A stretch of 64,000 nucleotides of DNA from the NCBI RefSeq assembly GCF_019279795.1, contig NC_056740.1, forward strand, positions 228,091,111 to 228,155,110. The letters run 5' to 3'. Made by a program: the position numbers and the translations under genes. This DNA comes from Protopterus annectens (Eukaryota; Chordata; Ceratodontiformes; Protopteridae). Under the pieces are notes generated by a model. That model had not been told where the DNA came from. It was given only the letters and a program-made list of their open reading frames with translations, and ran no database searches. Below are positions 11,181 through 22,693 of the stretch, piece by piece. Every line of letters starts with the position of its first letter. Position 1 is the stretch's first letter.

Positions 11181-12440
11181 TGAAATATAGGCTATCTGCC
11201 CGGGGCATTTATAAGCTAGCCAAACAGTGATGTGGCTTTCACGCCCCCCCTATATATAGTTGCTCCTCTCTAGTAGTGACACACATGGGACCCCATTATT
11301 TAGTATACTATACCTCTGTCTAGTAGTGACACTGAGAGGTCACCCCTACTTTGAAATCTCCATTCATGCCATTTTTTTTTTTTTGAACACAGTGCTGAAC
11401 AAGGGCTCTGTCTCACATGAACTGTTCCAGAGTTCCAGTAACTGGGTAACCTCTGTGTTATGAATCTATCCTCCAGCATGTCCTCATTATTCATATTGCA
11501 GAGGTTGAAATCTTTAGCTCGTGTGGTTCTGGTGGATTTGGATTTTTTGAGATGGAGCATGTCCATCAATTCCTGGTTGGGACATGGCCCTGTATGTTAG
11601 GGCACAAATCACCTCTGAGCGGGTATGCTACTTGAATAGAGCTGGAGTAGACCTATGATCCTCTTGGTGAGGTACTTACTTCTGGGGTCCAGTTGTTGCA
11701 TGTGCCGTGAGATACACATCCCCAAAAATGGATATTCATATTCAATCATGGGCCTGGAGGGGAATAATATAGGTACAACAACCTCCTTCTTGGATCTGGA
11801 TGAGATCCTTGATGATGAGATGGGCAAGGTAGTTTTCTGACTCTTTTGGCACACATGGTTGTCAGAGAAGGTCAGAGAGGACTATAAGTCCCCACGTATT
11901 CAGTGGGTTATTGTCTCACGTGAGTTTGTGTGGGTACTTTTTTCCCAAAGGGGGGGATGACTATTTTTTTTTGTTTGAGGCCATGAGGCCATGATGGCAC
12001 CAGTTGTTTTTTCAGTTTTCTACCTTTCTGTGTGATGTGTGTGTGTCGGCACTATGGCACATGGCAGCAGTTCAGTTCACTTTCCAAACTTTGTCAGCTC
12101 AGCCAATTTTGCTTTCACATCTGAAATATAAATGAATAAATGGATAGAAAGACTGAGGCCTGGACTGAGCACCACTTGTGACGTGGGAGTCCACTTGTGA
12201 CGGGTTCAAGCAGTTTTTTTAACCTTTGTGTTTTTTAGCCAGTTGTTCTTTTTACTGTGACATGATTTACATTTAGGCTGCTGAGCATCAGCATGATGCC
12301 AGAGTGTGGTATTGTGTCAATCAGCCGGTGCCAAGCCGTCCATAGCAAGGTGGACAGACATGCCTGCCCTCAAGGATGGCACTTGTTCTCATCCAAAGAA
12401 GTCAACCAGTCAGGGACTGTGGGATCTGCTTCAAAGCAAA
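11181..12440 (-). mobile_element. CR1 LINE 3' fragment inserted in nested LTR element
   Basis: The 3' end block GGCTATCTGCCC...CATTTATAAGC (11,188-11,216) matches the 3' ends of the CR1 copies at 42,480 and 47,670. On the - strand the coding part runs back from about 11,290 to 12,440: LHLKKSKS, FITQRLP, SLLDRG (11,300-11,569), RPMIEYEYPF (11,609-11,854), and a degraded RT region with traces of the DDC/GVPQG area and the IPHSGI-like block at about 12,290. Frames are broken many times. It is 5'-truncated in the RT domain. Confidence 0.75.
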
Positions 12441-13669
12441 AACGAACATCATAATCCTTTTAAAATGTATTTTGGTATTAACACTTTGTACTTTTATTTG
12501 AATCTCTTTTGCAGTATCATTTACACAGTTAGTGTAAACCTGAAAGTATGCCTTTCCCCTGTAGTATACATCATTTTATTGCAGTATTGTTTATTTCCTT
12601 TATGCTGTGAGAATTTAATGTATGCTTGTCCTAAAGTTGTTATCTAGACTTTGACACTTTGGTCTTACACATTTGCTTTTTTATTTAATATTTTTTTGGC
12701 CATTTTAAAAACAGAAAATATTTTTATAAAGCTTTTGTTGTTGCCTTTACTGTCAAAGTTGTAATATGAATCACTTTTACCCATTTTGAAAAGATGTTTA
12801 CTGTTACTAGTAGCTATTTGTACCCTCTCATTTTGTAAAGGGACCTGTATAATTTATTTTGACTGCATACTATAGCCCATGTACTGACTGTACTTGGTGT
12901 AGTACTTACTTACAAACAGATTATTAATGACATGTATGCACAACTGTGACGTCTTCTTGCAATTACCAAACAGGATTTTTGTAGACTTTTGTGCTTTTTG
13001 TTTAATGCTGTACGTGAATACTTAACAATAATGTTTTAGAAAAATGTAAGCCATTTGGCCTGGTGACCAGTTTTGTTTCCTTGACCTTATAAATTTCAGT
13101 ACCAGTAACATTTTATGCTATGCAACATTTCTTGTAACTACCCATTCCAGCCTGGAAAGATTTGAGCTCACATTACTTACTTTTTTTATTTTTGCGCATT
13201 TCAGACGCTTAACCCATAACTCCTTCAGCACTTACTCGTACCTTCAGTCATTTGTTAATATACTTGCAACTTGATATTAGAATGCAGTTGTAAAACTCTT
13301 AGAATTATAATAAACATTGGTAATTTGCCTAACTATGCATAATACTGCTTTTGAATACTGTTATTGCTAGAGTCTTTGCTATTTTTGATGCTATTATACA
13401 ATTACAAAATATTGTAAGAAAAAAAGATATTGGCTTAAATAACACATGCTTAAAACAAATATATTTACATTTGCTATTGTCTGTCTTTTGCTACACTTTA
13501 GGTGAAAAGAAAATACACGCATGTCAGTCTTGTGACGTCATGTCTTTACTGCATTTAACTACCTTCATTTGATTTCAATACTGTAAAACTGTTTTGTTAT
13601 TTGAAATGGTTGTAAAATCACTATTTAAGTCCCTTGCTTTAACTGAATGAAAGTTTGTGCTGTGTATGC
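12441..13669 (-). other. Internal AT-rich part of nested LTR element, middle
   Basis: No recognised domain on either strand. Plus-strand frames 12,306-12,647 and 13,351-13,572 cross from or lie in non-coding AT-rich DNA and are judged chance. Confidence 0.35.
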
Positions 13670-14173
13670 TTAACCATTTTCTAAATGTAGAATAGTACAT
13701 TGTAAATATTTTTTTATCAGCGTAGTTAACTGCTGTTGCTTTAACTCTTTACTAACCAGATTATATTTGTCAGTATTCTGTTCTGCTGACTTTAAAGCTC
13801 TTATGCACTTCTGAAAAAGTGTTTGCATATGTTGTCTGAACTTTTTGAACTCACTGTGACTGGGTCTTAGAAGTTTATTAAATCTTTTTGTCAGTTTACC
13901 ATGAACTTCGTCTCTGTTATCTGTTTTGTAATGTGCAGTGGTTTTATGCCACTTTTGCCTAGCAAGATGTACAGAAGATTTTCTAAGTAACTGACTTGAC
14001 TGATATTGTAACTCTGAAATTAATATTTTACATGTGGTGACAGGACATAATGCATCTGGTTGTTTACCATTACTTTTATGACGTTGCACACAGAAAGCAG
14101 TTTTATGTGATTTGCACAATAAACATTTACTGTCATACAAATGATGTTGCTGGTTAAGATACCAGTCAAACAT
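13670..14173 (-). CDS. Uncharacterised ORF (167 codons) near the 5' end of nested LTR element
   Basis: This is the longest open frame in the element. It lies about 490 bp downstream of the right LTR-like repeat on the inferred coding strand, where a first gene would begin. The protein is very basic, with many Lys, Gln and His. It has a cysteine/histidine group near residues 18-60 (CLLC near 18-21, FCVQRH at 27-32, and CPVTTC at 43-48) that could bind zinc. A Lys/Gln-rich, helical-looking C-terminal half follows. I do not recognise it. It could be the remnant of a gag-like, accessory or other protein, or a fragment in a decayed frame. A second open frame (14,205-14,020) overlaps its start in another frame. 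Confidence 0.35.
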   Translation of the reverse strand: MFDWYLNQQHHLYDSKCLLCKSHKTAFCVQRHKSNGKQPDALCPVTTCKILISELQYQSSQLLRKSSVHLARQKWHKTTAHYKTDNRDEVHGKLTKRFNKLLRPSHSEFKKFRQHMQTLFQKCIRALKSAEQNTDKYNLVSKELKQQQLTTLIKKYLQCTILHLENG

Positions 14174-14639
14174 AATGCATTTATATAAAGCATTGACATG
14201 AACATTACTTAAAAAAGTACTGCATGTGCTACAATTCTGTTTATATCAATCTTTAAATTCTGACCATACATGTGCCGGACTATTATTGCTGTCTACCTGA
14301 CAGGCAGTCTTTCACTTCACAGTTCTTTTGTTTACGGCATCCATGCTATAGAATGAGAAACAAAAAGAGAATTACCAGCTTCTGTGTGGAAGGTGGCCAA
14401 ATCTTCCATCGAGAAAACGTAGAAAGTCCCTTGTTGATTCTCCCAAAAGGTGGTCAAACACAGCTGGCAGATTCAGTTGTGTGAAAGTACAGGACCTGTA
14501 GAATCTGCAGAGATGCACTGTTCTGCTACCAGATACTGTGCATAAGAAGGAGGCAAATGTCTGGACTGGAACTGAACGTAATAACTGAATAAAATAAAAA
14601 AGAAGCTGTAGTTGTCACAATAAGAAACCATTCGGTCCA

Positions 14640-14656
14640 TCAACTGTGGCTCACCA
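14640..14656 (-). other. Possible tRNA primer-binding site of nested element
   Basis: On the - strand, TGGTGAGCCACAG follows the LTR end ...TTTTCA by one base. TGG is the complement of the universal tRNA 3' CCA. I could not assign the tRNA. Confidence 0.35.
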
Positions 14657-14657
14657 T

Positions 14658-15780
14658 TGAAAAATTATATGATGCCTTCTGTTTGTTTCTTGCTGTTACT
14701 TACATTTACATGCAAGCATACCAAAATATATTTAACTACTTATTGTGATCAACTAGTATTGTACTAAGTACAATAAATACATCGAGACAACTGCTTCAGT
14801 TAAAACGCTTTCTATTACATTTCCTTTTGGATCTACAAGCATGCAGCACAGATGCTGTCAGCTCTCTATGGCAAATTCCCAAAGCTTATTTACTGTTACA
14901 CTCATATTTATACCAAAAAGTCTGATATTTTTTCTCAGAGTCTGAATTATAACAGTTCTTTCTTTGTATAACAGTTTTCCTTTGTTCCCTTGTCCTTGGT
15001 TCTTTGTAGTTTGATGATCCATGGAAACTCAGTCTTGCATTATCTGAAACGTGGTGTTCCAGCACTATCTGAAACTTGATGTTACATCTCTTTACTTCGC
15101 TGATGACCTGCCAGCTGCCATCTGCGCAGTTATTTATGCAGACTTTGTTTCTCAATAACATACTCCTTCACATGGATGCCAATATCTAAGCTACGCCAGC
15201 ACACTTACTACGTCTTATTTTTCAGCATTTTATACTATTTCTTTTTTTTTCAATAATAAATCTTTATTATTTTACCATTTTCCATACAAACTTGAACAAA
15301 ACAAAAGTATTAATAAATTCTAACTAATGCTTCTAATAATATCACAATAACATATATACAATATTTACATGAATGCTTCCAAATGTAACAACAGATTATA
15401 AAAGAACATATGAAATGAATTATATATAGATCAAATATCTCAATCTTTTACTTGTTAACAAATTACCCTTAAAGGGTATATATGTCTCAGATTACACTCA
15501 ATCTCAATATATTAATCCAATATAATATTAAAAATTTGCTCCCATATCTTCGGATTATTGATATTTTTATTATGATCCTTAAGAAGTAATTTGTGGGCTA
15601 ATATATGTCTTATTGCTAAAGTCTTAAAGTTGTCCCATGACGTTTGAGATGGATTTAACCAGTTCGGCATTTTATACTATTTCTAAACTAACCCTTTATA
15701 TTTTATATCATTCTTTCAGCTTTTTATTCAAGCTAATAATCATGCTAACAACAGTTTAAATGGAGACAGAATACTATTTT
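14658..15780 (-). repeat. 5' LTR-like repeat of nested element (interrupted)
   Basis: Same sequence as 8,632-9,322. It is split by the retroposon at 15,243-15,666 and resumes after its duplicated target site. The two LTRs differ by scattered substitutions and a small indel around 14,755 (a deletion relative to about 8,730-8,745), which implies an old insertion. Confidence 0.75.
15225..15684 (-). mobile_element. Short poly-A retroposon with 18-bp target duplication
   Basis: The 18-bp sequence GCATTTTATACTATTTCT occurs at 15,225-15,242 and again at 15,667-15,684. The intervening DNA begins with a T-run on the + strand (a poly-A tail on the - strand) next to TTTATTATT-type signals. This is the structure of target-primed reverse transcription, so it is a 5'-truncated LINE 3' end or a retroposed transcript. 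The 9,205-9,222 region is the corresponding empty site. I could not assign a family. Confidence 0.85.
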
Positions 15781-15807
15781 CTTTCAAGTCTTCAAAGCGG
15801 GGAGAGG

Positions 15808-16028
15808 TATGACAACAAGAGGTACTACCAGCCATGCTAGGAGAAGTAGGGTAGTGGATGTATGACTTGTTCACTGTGTGCTCTTAAGGGAAATCATGCT
15901 TGATGCAGAGAGATCTGCATCTGGAAATACTGAATGTATCCATTTGTAACCCAATTGCTTGTCTCTCTCCAGCGTCAGTGGTGAGGATTCAGACTCCTTG
16001 ATTACTGGCCCAGTGTAGGGATGTCACA
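15808..16028 (+). repeat. 3' LTR of Gmr1-like copy A
   Basis: 221 bp, the same length as the 5' LTR. It starts TATGACAAC (5' LTR: TGTGATGAT) and ends GATGTCACA. It is preceded by the purine tract and followed by the CAGCC duplication. The two LTRs differ at many positions, so the insertion is ancient. Confidence 0.85.
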
Positions 16029-16033
16029 CAGCC

Positions 16034-19000
16034 AATGACTGTAAATATGAAACATGAAAATATGTCATGCATTCGATAAAACTGGGCAGTTAGTTTATAA
16101 AATAAGGAAAACAAACATTTTAGAAAGCAAGTCTTGAAAGAGTTGAATACTTACCGCATATGTAATGTTTATGCAGGTGAATGAAGCCAAGAGAATGCAG
16201 GGCATCCATTTTCTTCATACAGTGAGCGATATTTTAAAATAAAGAATGCAAAGTCATATCTGGTAGAAATGAAACTAGAAAGAAAGTTTCTGAATCATGT
16301 GGTTAATTTTGGACCTAGTGCTGATTTAAGTGTGAGCTGAAATTTAGAAAAGTAAATAATGCAGTCTCACAATCAACTGATACTATATTGAAATCTATCA
16401 AATATTGGTAGCTGTATGTATAAAAGATCCTTTTAAAAAGGAAATATAACCTTTGATAATACTTGAAGGTACAGGATTATGCTTACTAAAAATATCTGTT
16501 AAAAAACTGTTATGCTCATTAGAAATAAAACACAAATTTGAAACAAAAGTTTTAGAAGAAGTGTTTATTAAATAGGATGTGCTGTTTAAAGAACTGTGCA
16601 GGTATTATTCATGTTTCAGCAAATACTGAGCCTAGGTCCACAATTCTGGACACATTTTTAAATATTTCAGTATCAAATTGCTCAAATAACAGCTTTTGTA
16701 TTCACATTCATTTTCTGAAGATATGAAGTCTGAAACTCAAATGTCTGTCATTATTTAGTGACTGCAGTCTTCTGCATGTCCTCCCCGCAATCAACTGAAA
16801 TTTAAAAAACATGCAGGTAGGTGCGTGCATGTGTGGGTGTGCCTTCACTGAAGGTTGGGTGCTAGGCTGTCAGCTTGACACCATAAAATCACTACCAATC
16901 ATAAGCAGATTTTAGTCTTCAAAGATTTGCTAAAGAAAAAAAATACAAAACTTATGAGGACAGAAAGACCAAAAATATGAAGCAAAAATCTGGAATGTGA
17001 ACATTGTAAAATATTCTGGACAACTGACGGGCATGTTTCCATGAAGTAATCAGAGCAGGTGATTGCATTGAAACTTGCTGGAACTAATTGAATATTCAGA
17101 CAATTGATAAATAGACACACAAGTAGTCTTTTTAGAATAATATTCAGACCCTGAGTCAGATAGTTTTGAATTGCTGGCAATTACCAGACGTTTTCCAAAT
17201 TAGATATGCTCAATGCTTGGCAACAAATGGTTTCAGATGATAAGTCTAAGAAATACTTGAAAATAAATGGTCATGAAATAATATTAACAAACATCATTTA
17301 CATTTAGGAGTGTAACTGCTACCCTACCATATTTCTGACTGATGCTGTAAGTTTGTTACAAGTAGTGCCATATATTACAATATATCTGGATGGAATTCTA
17401 AGAAGTTTAATTTCTGTAGAAACTAAAGCAAAATCCTTGAGGATGCTCGTATCTCCTGCAGATCTCTAGGAGATATATGCACACTTGAGTTACTTTATTG
17501 ACTCTTATGCTGCAGCTTGCTCAGAAGAATTGTTAACAACTGGGCAATGAAGGGTTAGCCAACATTTCTGAAATCCAAAAATTTGCAATCATTTGCACAG
17601 CTTTTGTTTTGCATAAATATCTCTGCAGTTTTTTTTTTTACCATATTAACATATCGCAAATGACCTACTCTATTCTTTAATGAAATTAAACCTGTTCCAT
17701 AAATGGCTTCAATGGGAGAACAGAAGTGCACAGTGCTGCTGAGAACAGGTAAGATTGTGTAAACAGACAAAAAATGTAATGCAGCACTGATGACCTGAAT
17801 GTAATACATGTTCCAGAAAAGGAAAACAAAAAGTTGTACATGCTAACTAAAATCAGTATGACTAAGGGTTCACTATTGAAATATCCTCCATAAAAGAATA
17901 AAGGTGTTAATTGCCATAGCTGTAGTGTTTCCAGAAGAGCCATTTGTCCCTTTCAGTAATGAGTAGCTACTGAAGTCTAAAGTCATGGACAGATTACTAA
18001 GAAACTAAATGCTGAAAAGCTAAAGATGCAACTTCTCTTGCAAGTTCAGAAGTATGTTTTGACAAGCTGGTGTAAAATAAGGGAGCCATACCACTTGTTC
18101 CAGAAGTGGGAAGGCAGTGTGAGATGTCAGCTAAGGAAGTGACAGCAGCAGCAGCACTACCACAAGTGATGCGGACATGGGTGTGATACATTGCAGCACT
18201 GACAAAGAGGCAGTATTTGGTCCACAATTATGGGCATTGACACAAACAACAAAGAAAAAATTCATACTTATGCTACCACATCCATGCTGTTCAAGATAGT
18301 GCATTGACAGGCCATACCATGCATCAGATATAACCATACCTATACATGTTAGGAAATAGGTAAGGTACAGTCAATATCATCATTTGCATAGGGGAAATCA
18401 CAATGACTGATGACAATGGGATGGAGGAGAGTGATGCGAATTGCCAGAGGCACTCAGAGATGGGAAAGGATCATGATAACCAGTTAGCCTGGGAGGCCAA
18501 TGAGACTGATGGTGTCATCCACTGTGCTAGGTTATGTTGGGGTTTGATGCAGTCCATAGCAGGAAAGGGATAGAACAATGGGAGCATGGGTGTCAACTCT
18601 AATGGTTCATACTATGAACTGATCCTGATGAGCACTGTTGCCCACAAGGGATTTGTCAACTACAAATAGGGTTGGCAGCCTGTGTGCCCACAGGTAATAG
18701 ATAAGGTGTAGAACTACCTAAATGTCCATGTGCAGCCTCATGAAGCATCCCACCTGCTGAATCAAAGTTCCATCACCACACATGTCAGGCTGTGTGCTCA
18801 CAGGTGACAGTCAGGCTGTGTCTCCAATGATCTTAAAAGTCTAAATTGGAGTAATCTATGTTTTACCACTCCATATTTGACCTTAACACTGACAGGAAAA
18901 GAGTGGCCTCTCAGGCAGATGAGAGTGTCTCGTGAAGGCACCAGTGGAGGCAATATATACCACCAATGACCTCAGAAGTGTTATTTGCTCCCTATCCCTA

Positions 19001-19090
19001 TACTCTGTGCCACTGTATACTTGTAGCATGTCTTTCCAGAATCCACAGAGCATACTATACATACTTTAGTTGTACCTATGTATTAACCAG
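16034..19090. other. No recognised gene; AT-rich flank
   Basis: Three kilobases without a recognisable family. The open frames (for example 16,899-17,180, 17,555-17,943 and 17,997-18,337 on the - strand) are short and overlap in several frames. A block at about 17,350-17,405 (TTGTTACAAGTAGTG...ATCTGGATGG) is repeated at 29,034-29,093. Confidence 0.4.
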
Positions 19091-19134
19091 GTAAACCCAC
19101 TGTTCAACAGTCCCTTTTCAAGGATGATGGTTGG

Positions 19135-19194
19135 GGGGGGGGGGGACTGCTAGGTTAAGTGAATTGCTCAGAGTCATACAGTAAGCAGAAGAAG
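19135..19194 (+). repeat. CORE-SINE core fragment
   Basis: GGTTAAGTGAATTGCTCAGA followed by GTCATACAGTAAGCAG resembles the conserved core of MIR/CORE-SINEs (GGTTAAGTGACTTGCCCAAG...GTCACACAG...). Neither the tRNA head nor a LINE-derived tail is clear. The T/G-run at 19,130-19,145 precedes it. Confidence 0.55.
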
Positions 19195-19560
19195 ATTCAA
19201 GATTCAAAGTAAACTTTATTGTCATTTAGGACAGCACACATGTAGCTTACACAAAATATCATGTATCAGCTCCTTCTTGAGATAACAAACAGAAAGTGAA
19301 ACAACACAAACAGGTAAAAGAATGAACACAATTAACATATATAATCCTACTCCCAGTACCCATACAAAAGAGCAAAAAAATTCCAACACTTGAATACAGA
19401 ATAAGTATACCCTCCACTATGCTATAATAACTGCCCCATTTAAATAAAAGACACATTACAGATTGTGCATTGCCTAAGTTGTCTGTCTAATATTGCACTT
19501 GACAGAGATAAATAAATATTGCACTTACTTGCATTTATGAATCAAGTTCTATAACCTAGG
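19195..19560 (-). repeat. Interspersed repeat with TTTATTGTCATTT signature
   Basis: ATTCAAGATTCAAAGTAAACTTTATTGTCATTT-like text (19,197-19,229; split here to its key part TTTATTGTCATTT) is a common motif at one end of repeats in fish-like genomes. The rest is AC-rich and non-coding. No family name can be given safely. Confidence 0.35.
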
Positions 19561-20229
19561 AACAGAAAGTAGCTCATTAACAGTTTAGAGCTTTATTCCA
19601 CTGCACTAACTGTCACCACAGTTATTACACAGGACTTTTTTCTTTTTTTTTTTTTCGTAACAGTAACTTTCCATCTACTGTTAAGTTTTTATTTTTAGTT
19701 TAACCATCACAAAAGGAGGCTGTTTTATTTAAGTTTGTGAGTAATTTTAGCTATTTGTTTTCCTCATTCATATGAACTTTGTCACACAGAAGTTGACAAA
19801 ATGAGTGTCAATGTTTTTGCAAAAGAATGAAAATAAAAAAAAAATTGAAAAAAAACCCCAAAAAATCACACTTCAAAATCTAGTTTATGCAAGGGGAAAG
19901 CCCTTTTGGATCCCCTCCTTGCAACTTATATATACCAACTCCGAGACTGCAAAGCAGCAGGAAAGGGTAAATTCCTACCCCCCCACACTATACTGCAAAC
20001 ACACACAGATGCTACCAGTGTCAAAAATGCTGTCAAAACTAAACAGTTTGATATTCCAAATATTTGAAATAAGTAGTCACTGGTAACATAAATAGTCTCA
20101 ATCAACAGTCACAGGAATGTGGAGCCCATGTAGAGGGTATGGGGGGATTTAATGATACATTCTGTAGATGTAATTTGATTGATGAAATGTTATTTGACAT
20201 TGTGGTGTTATGATGTTCTGTGATATGCT

Positions 20230-20230
<1 letters not shown>
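19561..20230. other. Unassigned; possible MITE-related block
   Basis: Contains TATATACCAACTCCGAGACTGC (19,928-19,949), which resembles the central block of the MITEs at 40,556 (- orientation relative to copy 1) and 2,391. Terminal repeats could not be located, so it is only a possible decayed copy. Confidence 0.3.
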
Positions 20231-20231
<1 letters not shown>

Positions 20232-20283
<52 letters not shown>

Positions 20284-20284
20284 T

Positions 20285-20349
<65 letters not shown>
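20232..20349. repeat. Compound microsatellite (CA)n-(AT)n
   Basis: About 24 CA units (20,232-20,280) then about 29 AT units (20,292-20,349). It directly abuts the CR1 3' end. Confidence 0.97.
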
Positions 20350-20351
<2 letters not shown>

Positions 20352-22337
20352 TTCATAGGTAGGTACTAGGCTATTGGCCCTAGGGCCTATATAAGCCTAG
20401 TCAAAATGTACCCTGGCTTTCATCACCCAAGAAAATTATTTTCCTGTGTCCCTGTCGAGCAGAGCCACAAAAGTGATTCCTGGGGTGAATTTCCTATTTC
20501 TCATCCAGTCATCAAGATTTTTCTTGAAGAGTGCTAATGAGGAGCTTTGTTTGATATAGATAGGTAATTTGTTCCAGAGTATGGGAAGTCTCTGGGCCAG
20601 GAATCTATCCTTCCAGCATGTCCTGTTTATTGTGGTGACAAGGTTTAGGCCCCTAGAGTGTGTAGCTCAGAGGGATTGGGATTTCTTTAAGTGGAGCATG
20701 TCTAACAGCTCTGGGTTTGACATAGCTTTGTATGTTAGGCAGAGACTGATTCTGAGTAGGTGATATGCAACTGAGTAAACATGGAGTTTTTTGAGATGGT
20801 CTGCGTACAGCATCTGTTTGAGGCCGGTAATCCACTTTGTGAGTTATTTCTGCAGCCTTTCCAGTTGTTGTAGATGTCTTGTGAGCTACATACCAAAAGA
20901 GGCATTCTACTCTATAATGGGTCTAATGAGTGATGAGTAGAGGGGAACAATTACCTCTTTTTTCCTGTTTGAGAAACCTTTTGTGATGAGGTGTGCCACG
21001 TAGAAGGATTTCCTGACTACTGTGACAATGTGATTATGAAAGGAGAGACTACTGTCCACCTGTGTCCCAAGGTCTCTTATCACACTTTTGGTGTTAAGTA
21101 GACTACTGCCTATCTGGCAGTTCATGGGTACAGAGTTTTTACCAAAAGGGATGACAATGCACTTTTTGACACTGAGCTTGAGGCGATGGCTTTGACATCA
21201 GGCATCTGTCTCAGTGAGGCCCTTTTGTAGGATGTCCACATCATTAGGAGTTTTGATTATGGCTCCTAGTTTGCAGTCATCTACGAACTTCATTAGCCAA
21301 AGACCTTCTGTGTTAGCCTGTACTTCAGACAAGTAGAAACCAAACATGAGAGGACCCAGGACTGAATCCTGTGATATTCCACTTGTCACTGGTCTAAAGT
21401 CAGATTTGGAGTCTGCTACTTTCACAGTGTGGGTTCTGTCAGTGAGTCAATTGGCAACCCATCTTGTGACATAGGTATTTATACCTAGTTTAGTGAGTTT
21501 ATCTATAATTCCAGACTGGGGGATGGTGTTGAAAGCCTTGGCGCGATCTAGATAGGCTGTGTGAACCACCTTACCCTCATCTACGGCTTTGGTGACTGCT
21601 TCAAAGAAGTCTATCAGGTTTAGGAGACATGATCTGCCTTTTACAAACCCGAACTGGGTGGGGTCCAGAATTTGGAGATTACCAATGTCTTTGTTTATAA
21701 GTTCCATGATGATACGTTCCATGGCCTTGCAGAACAGGCTCATCAGGCTAATGGGGTGGAAGTTCCCAGGGTCCGTGGTGGCTCCCCCCTTGTGGAGTGG
21801 GATAACTGTCACTGTGTGCCATTCAGTGGGCACAAAGCCTGAGGTGAGGCTATGACTGAACATGGTACTTAGGTGGGGTGCCAGTTGGTTCTGTAGTTCA
21901 TGTTGAATGCAGCCTGGGATGTTGTCAGGTCCCATAGATGCTGTGTTTTTGGCTTTGAAGAGTGTGGTGTTTACCTGTGCAGCCCTGATTACAGGAACTT
22001 TGCATTCTTCCGGTATAGAGATGGGCCATTTAGGAGGTAAGAGGGGGTAAAGTTAGCACTGGACCTATCTCCCAGGATGTCAGCAATATTAGTTGGTTCT
22101 GTATATTTTGTGCCCTTATGCTGAAACTCAGAGCAGATCTGAGTGTTGTCATTGAGATTCTTGACATAGCTATAGAATGCTTTGTGGTTGTCTTTAGAAT
22201 CAGTGGCGATTTTATTTTCATAACTAGCTTTAGAGGATTTTATGAGGGATCTCAGTTTCTTACTGAGGCTGACCAGGGAGTTCCTCCAATCATGGGATTT
22301 TATTCTTTTTTGGAGCAGTTTCTTTCTTCTGTTGTAT
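20350..22337 (-). mobile_element. CR1 LINE, 5'-truncated (copy C)
   Basis: The 3' end at 20,350 is the tail GGTTCATAGGTAGG on the + strand, i.e. CTATGAACC on the coding strand. The - strand reads RT in pieces: MGPDNIPGC...PLHKGGATTDPGN (21,935 on), GRSCLLNLIDFFEAV, AKAFNTIPQSGI to 21,447, GISQDSVLGPLMFGF and KFVDDCKLG (21,425-21,198), NCQIGSSLLNTKSVIRDLG (21,125-20,907), then the C-terminal LHLKKSQ-type and end region. The catalytic box is VDDC. The element stops near 22,337 inside the region upstream of RT, where (AT)-rich sequence begins. Frameshifts and stops are frequent. Confidence 0.9.
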
Positions 22338-22693
22338 GTATATATATATGGGCCTGGGCAACTTGGTTGACTTGTGAAAAAAGTAATCAGCTTTCCTGAC
22401 AGCTTAATTTAATTGACAGAAAAAAAAGGATCAGCACTTGTGCAAAATTGCATTAATAACTAGCTTGGGGAAATATGCCCTTTCCCTGTTACTGGGTGAT
22501 CTCAGAGGTGGAATATTTTAAGTAGCAGGTGTGTGGAGTACAGGGATGCTCCCTCTTGCAAAAAAACATTTTTTTATTGCAAACTCCAGATTTATTTCTT
22601 GAAGCATGTGTACTAGTTTGTTGACCCTTTTTTGTCAACCTTTTTGACATCAATATACTGAAAATGCAACCAGTTTCAGTATATAACTCTCTC

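Larger units (their letters stand above)
8632..15780 (-). mobile_element. LTR-type element nested in Gmr1-like copy A; coding content unrecognised
   Basis: Two direct repeats of about 690 bp (8,632-9,322 and 14,658-15,780, the latter containing a 424-bp insertion) flank about 5.3 kb. Orientation is inferred as - strand. Just downstream of the right repeat on that strand is TGGTGAGCCACAG (14,656-14,644), which begins with TGG like a tRNA primer-binding site. Just upstream of the left repeat is a purine run GGGGAAAA (about 9,330-9,320). I could not recognise Gag, protease, RT, RNase H or integrase inside, so it may be a non-autonomous (LARD-like) element, a deletion derivative or a retroviral relic. 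The exact termini are uncertain by a few bases and no clear target duplication was found. Confidence 0.6.
4351..16033 (+). mobile_element. Gmr1-like Ty3/gypsy LTR retrotransposon, copy A (with nested insertions)
   Basis: The element is bounded by two LTRs of the same length (4,356-4,576 and 15,808-16,028, 221 bp each) and a perfect 5-bp target duplication CAGCC (4,351-4,355 and 16,029-16,033). A purine tract (GCGGGGAGAGG, 15,797-15,807) sits directly before the 3' LTR. The coding order is gag, protease, integrase, reverse transcriptase, RNase H. Integrase precedes RT, the order described for Gmr1-like Ty3/gypsy elements of deuterostomes and unlike ordinary Ty3/gypsy. A second LTR-type element (about 8,632-15,780, - strand) separates RNase H from the purine tract. 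The coding region is broken by stops and an internal gag deletion, so the copy is dead. Confidence 0.85.

Noticed and set aside
9323-14657. A foamy-virus or other named retrovirus identity for the nested element
   Set aside because: No pol or gag motif was readable; only LTR-like repeats, a possible primer site and unassigned frames, so no family is claimed.
14886-15161. Minus-strand 91-codon frame as a gene
   Set aside because: Same sequence as the frame at 8,795-9,142; it is inside the LTR-like repeat and is truncated differently in the two copies.
17997-18337. Overlapping - strand frames with Ser/Ala/Leu-rich stretches near 18.0-18.3 kb as a host exon
   Set aside because: Leu and Ala runs come from a GCA/CAG-type run; no splice-bounded frame or recognised domain.
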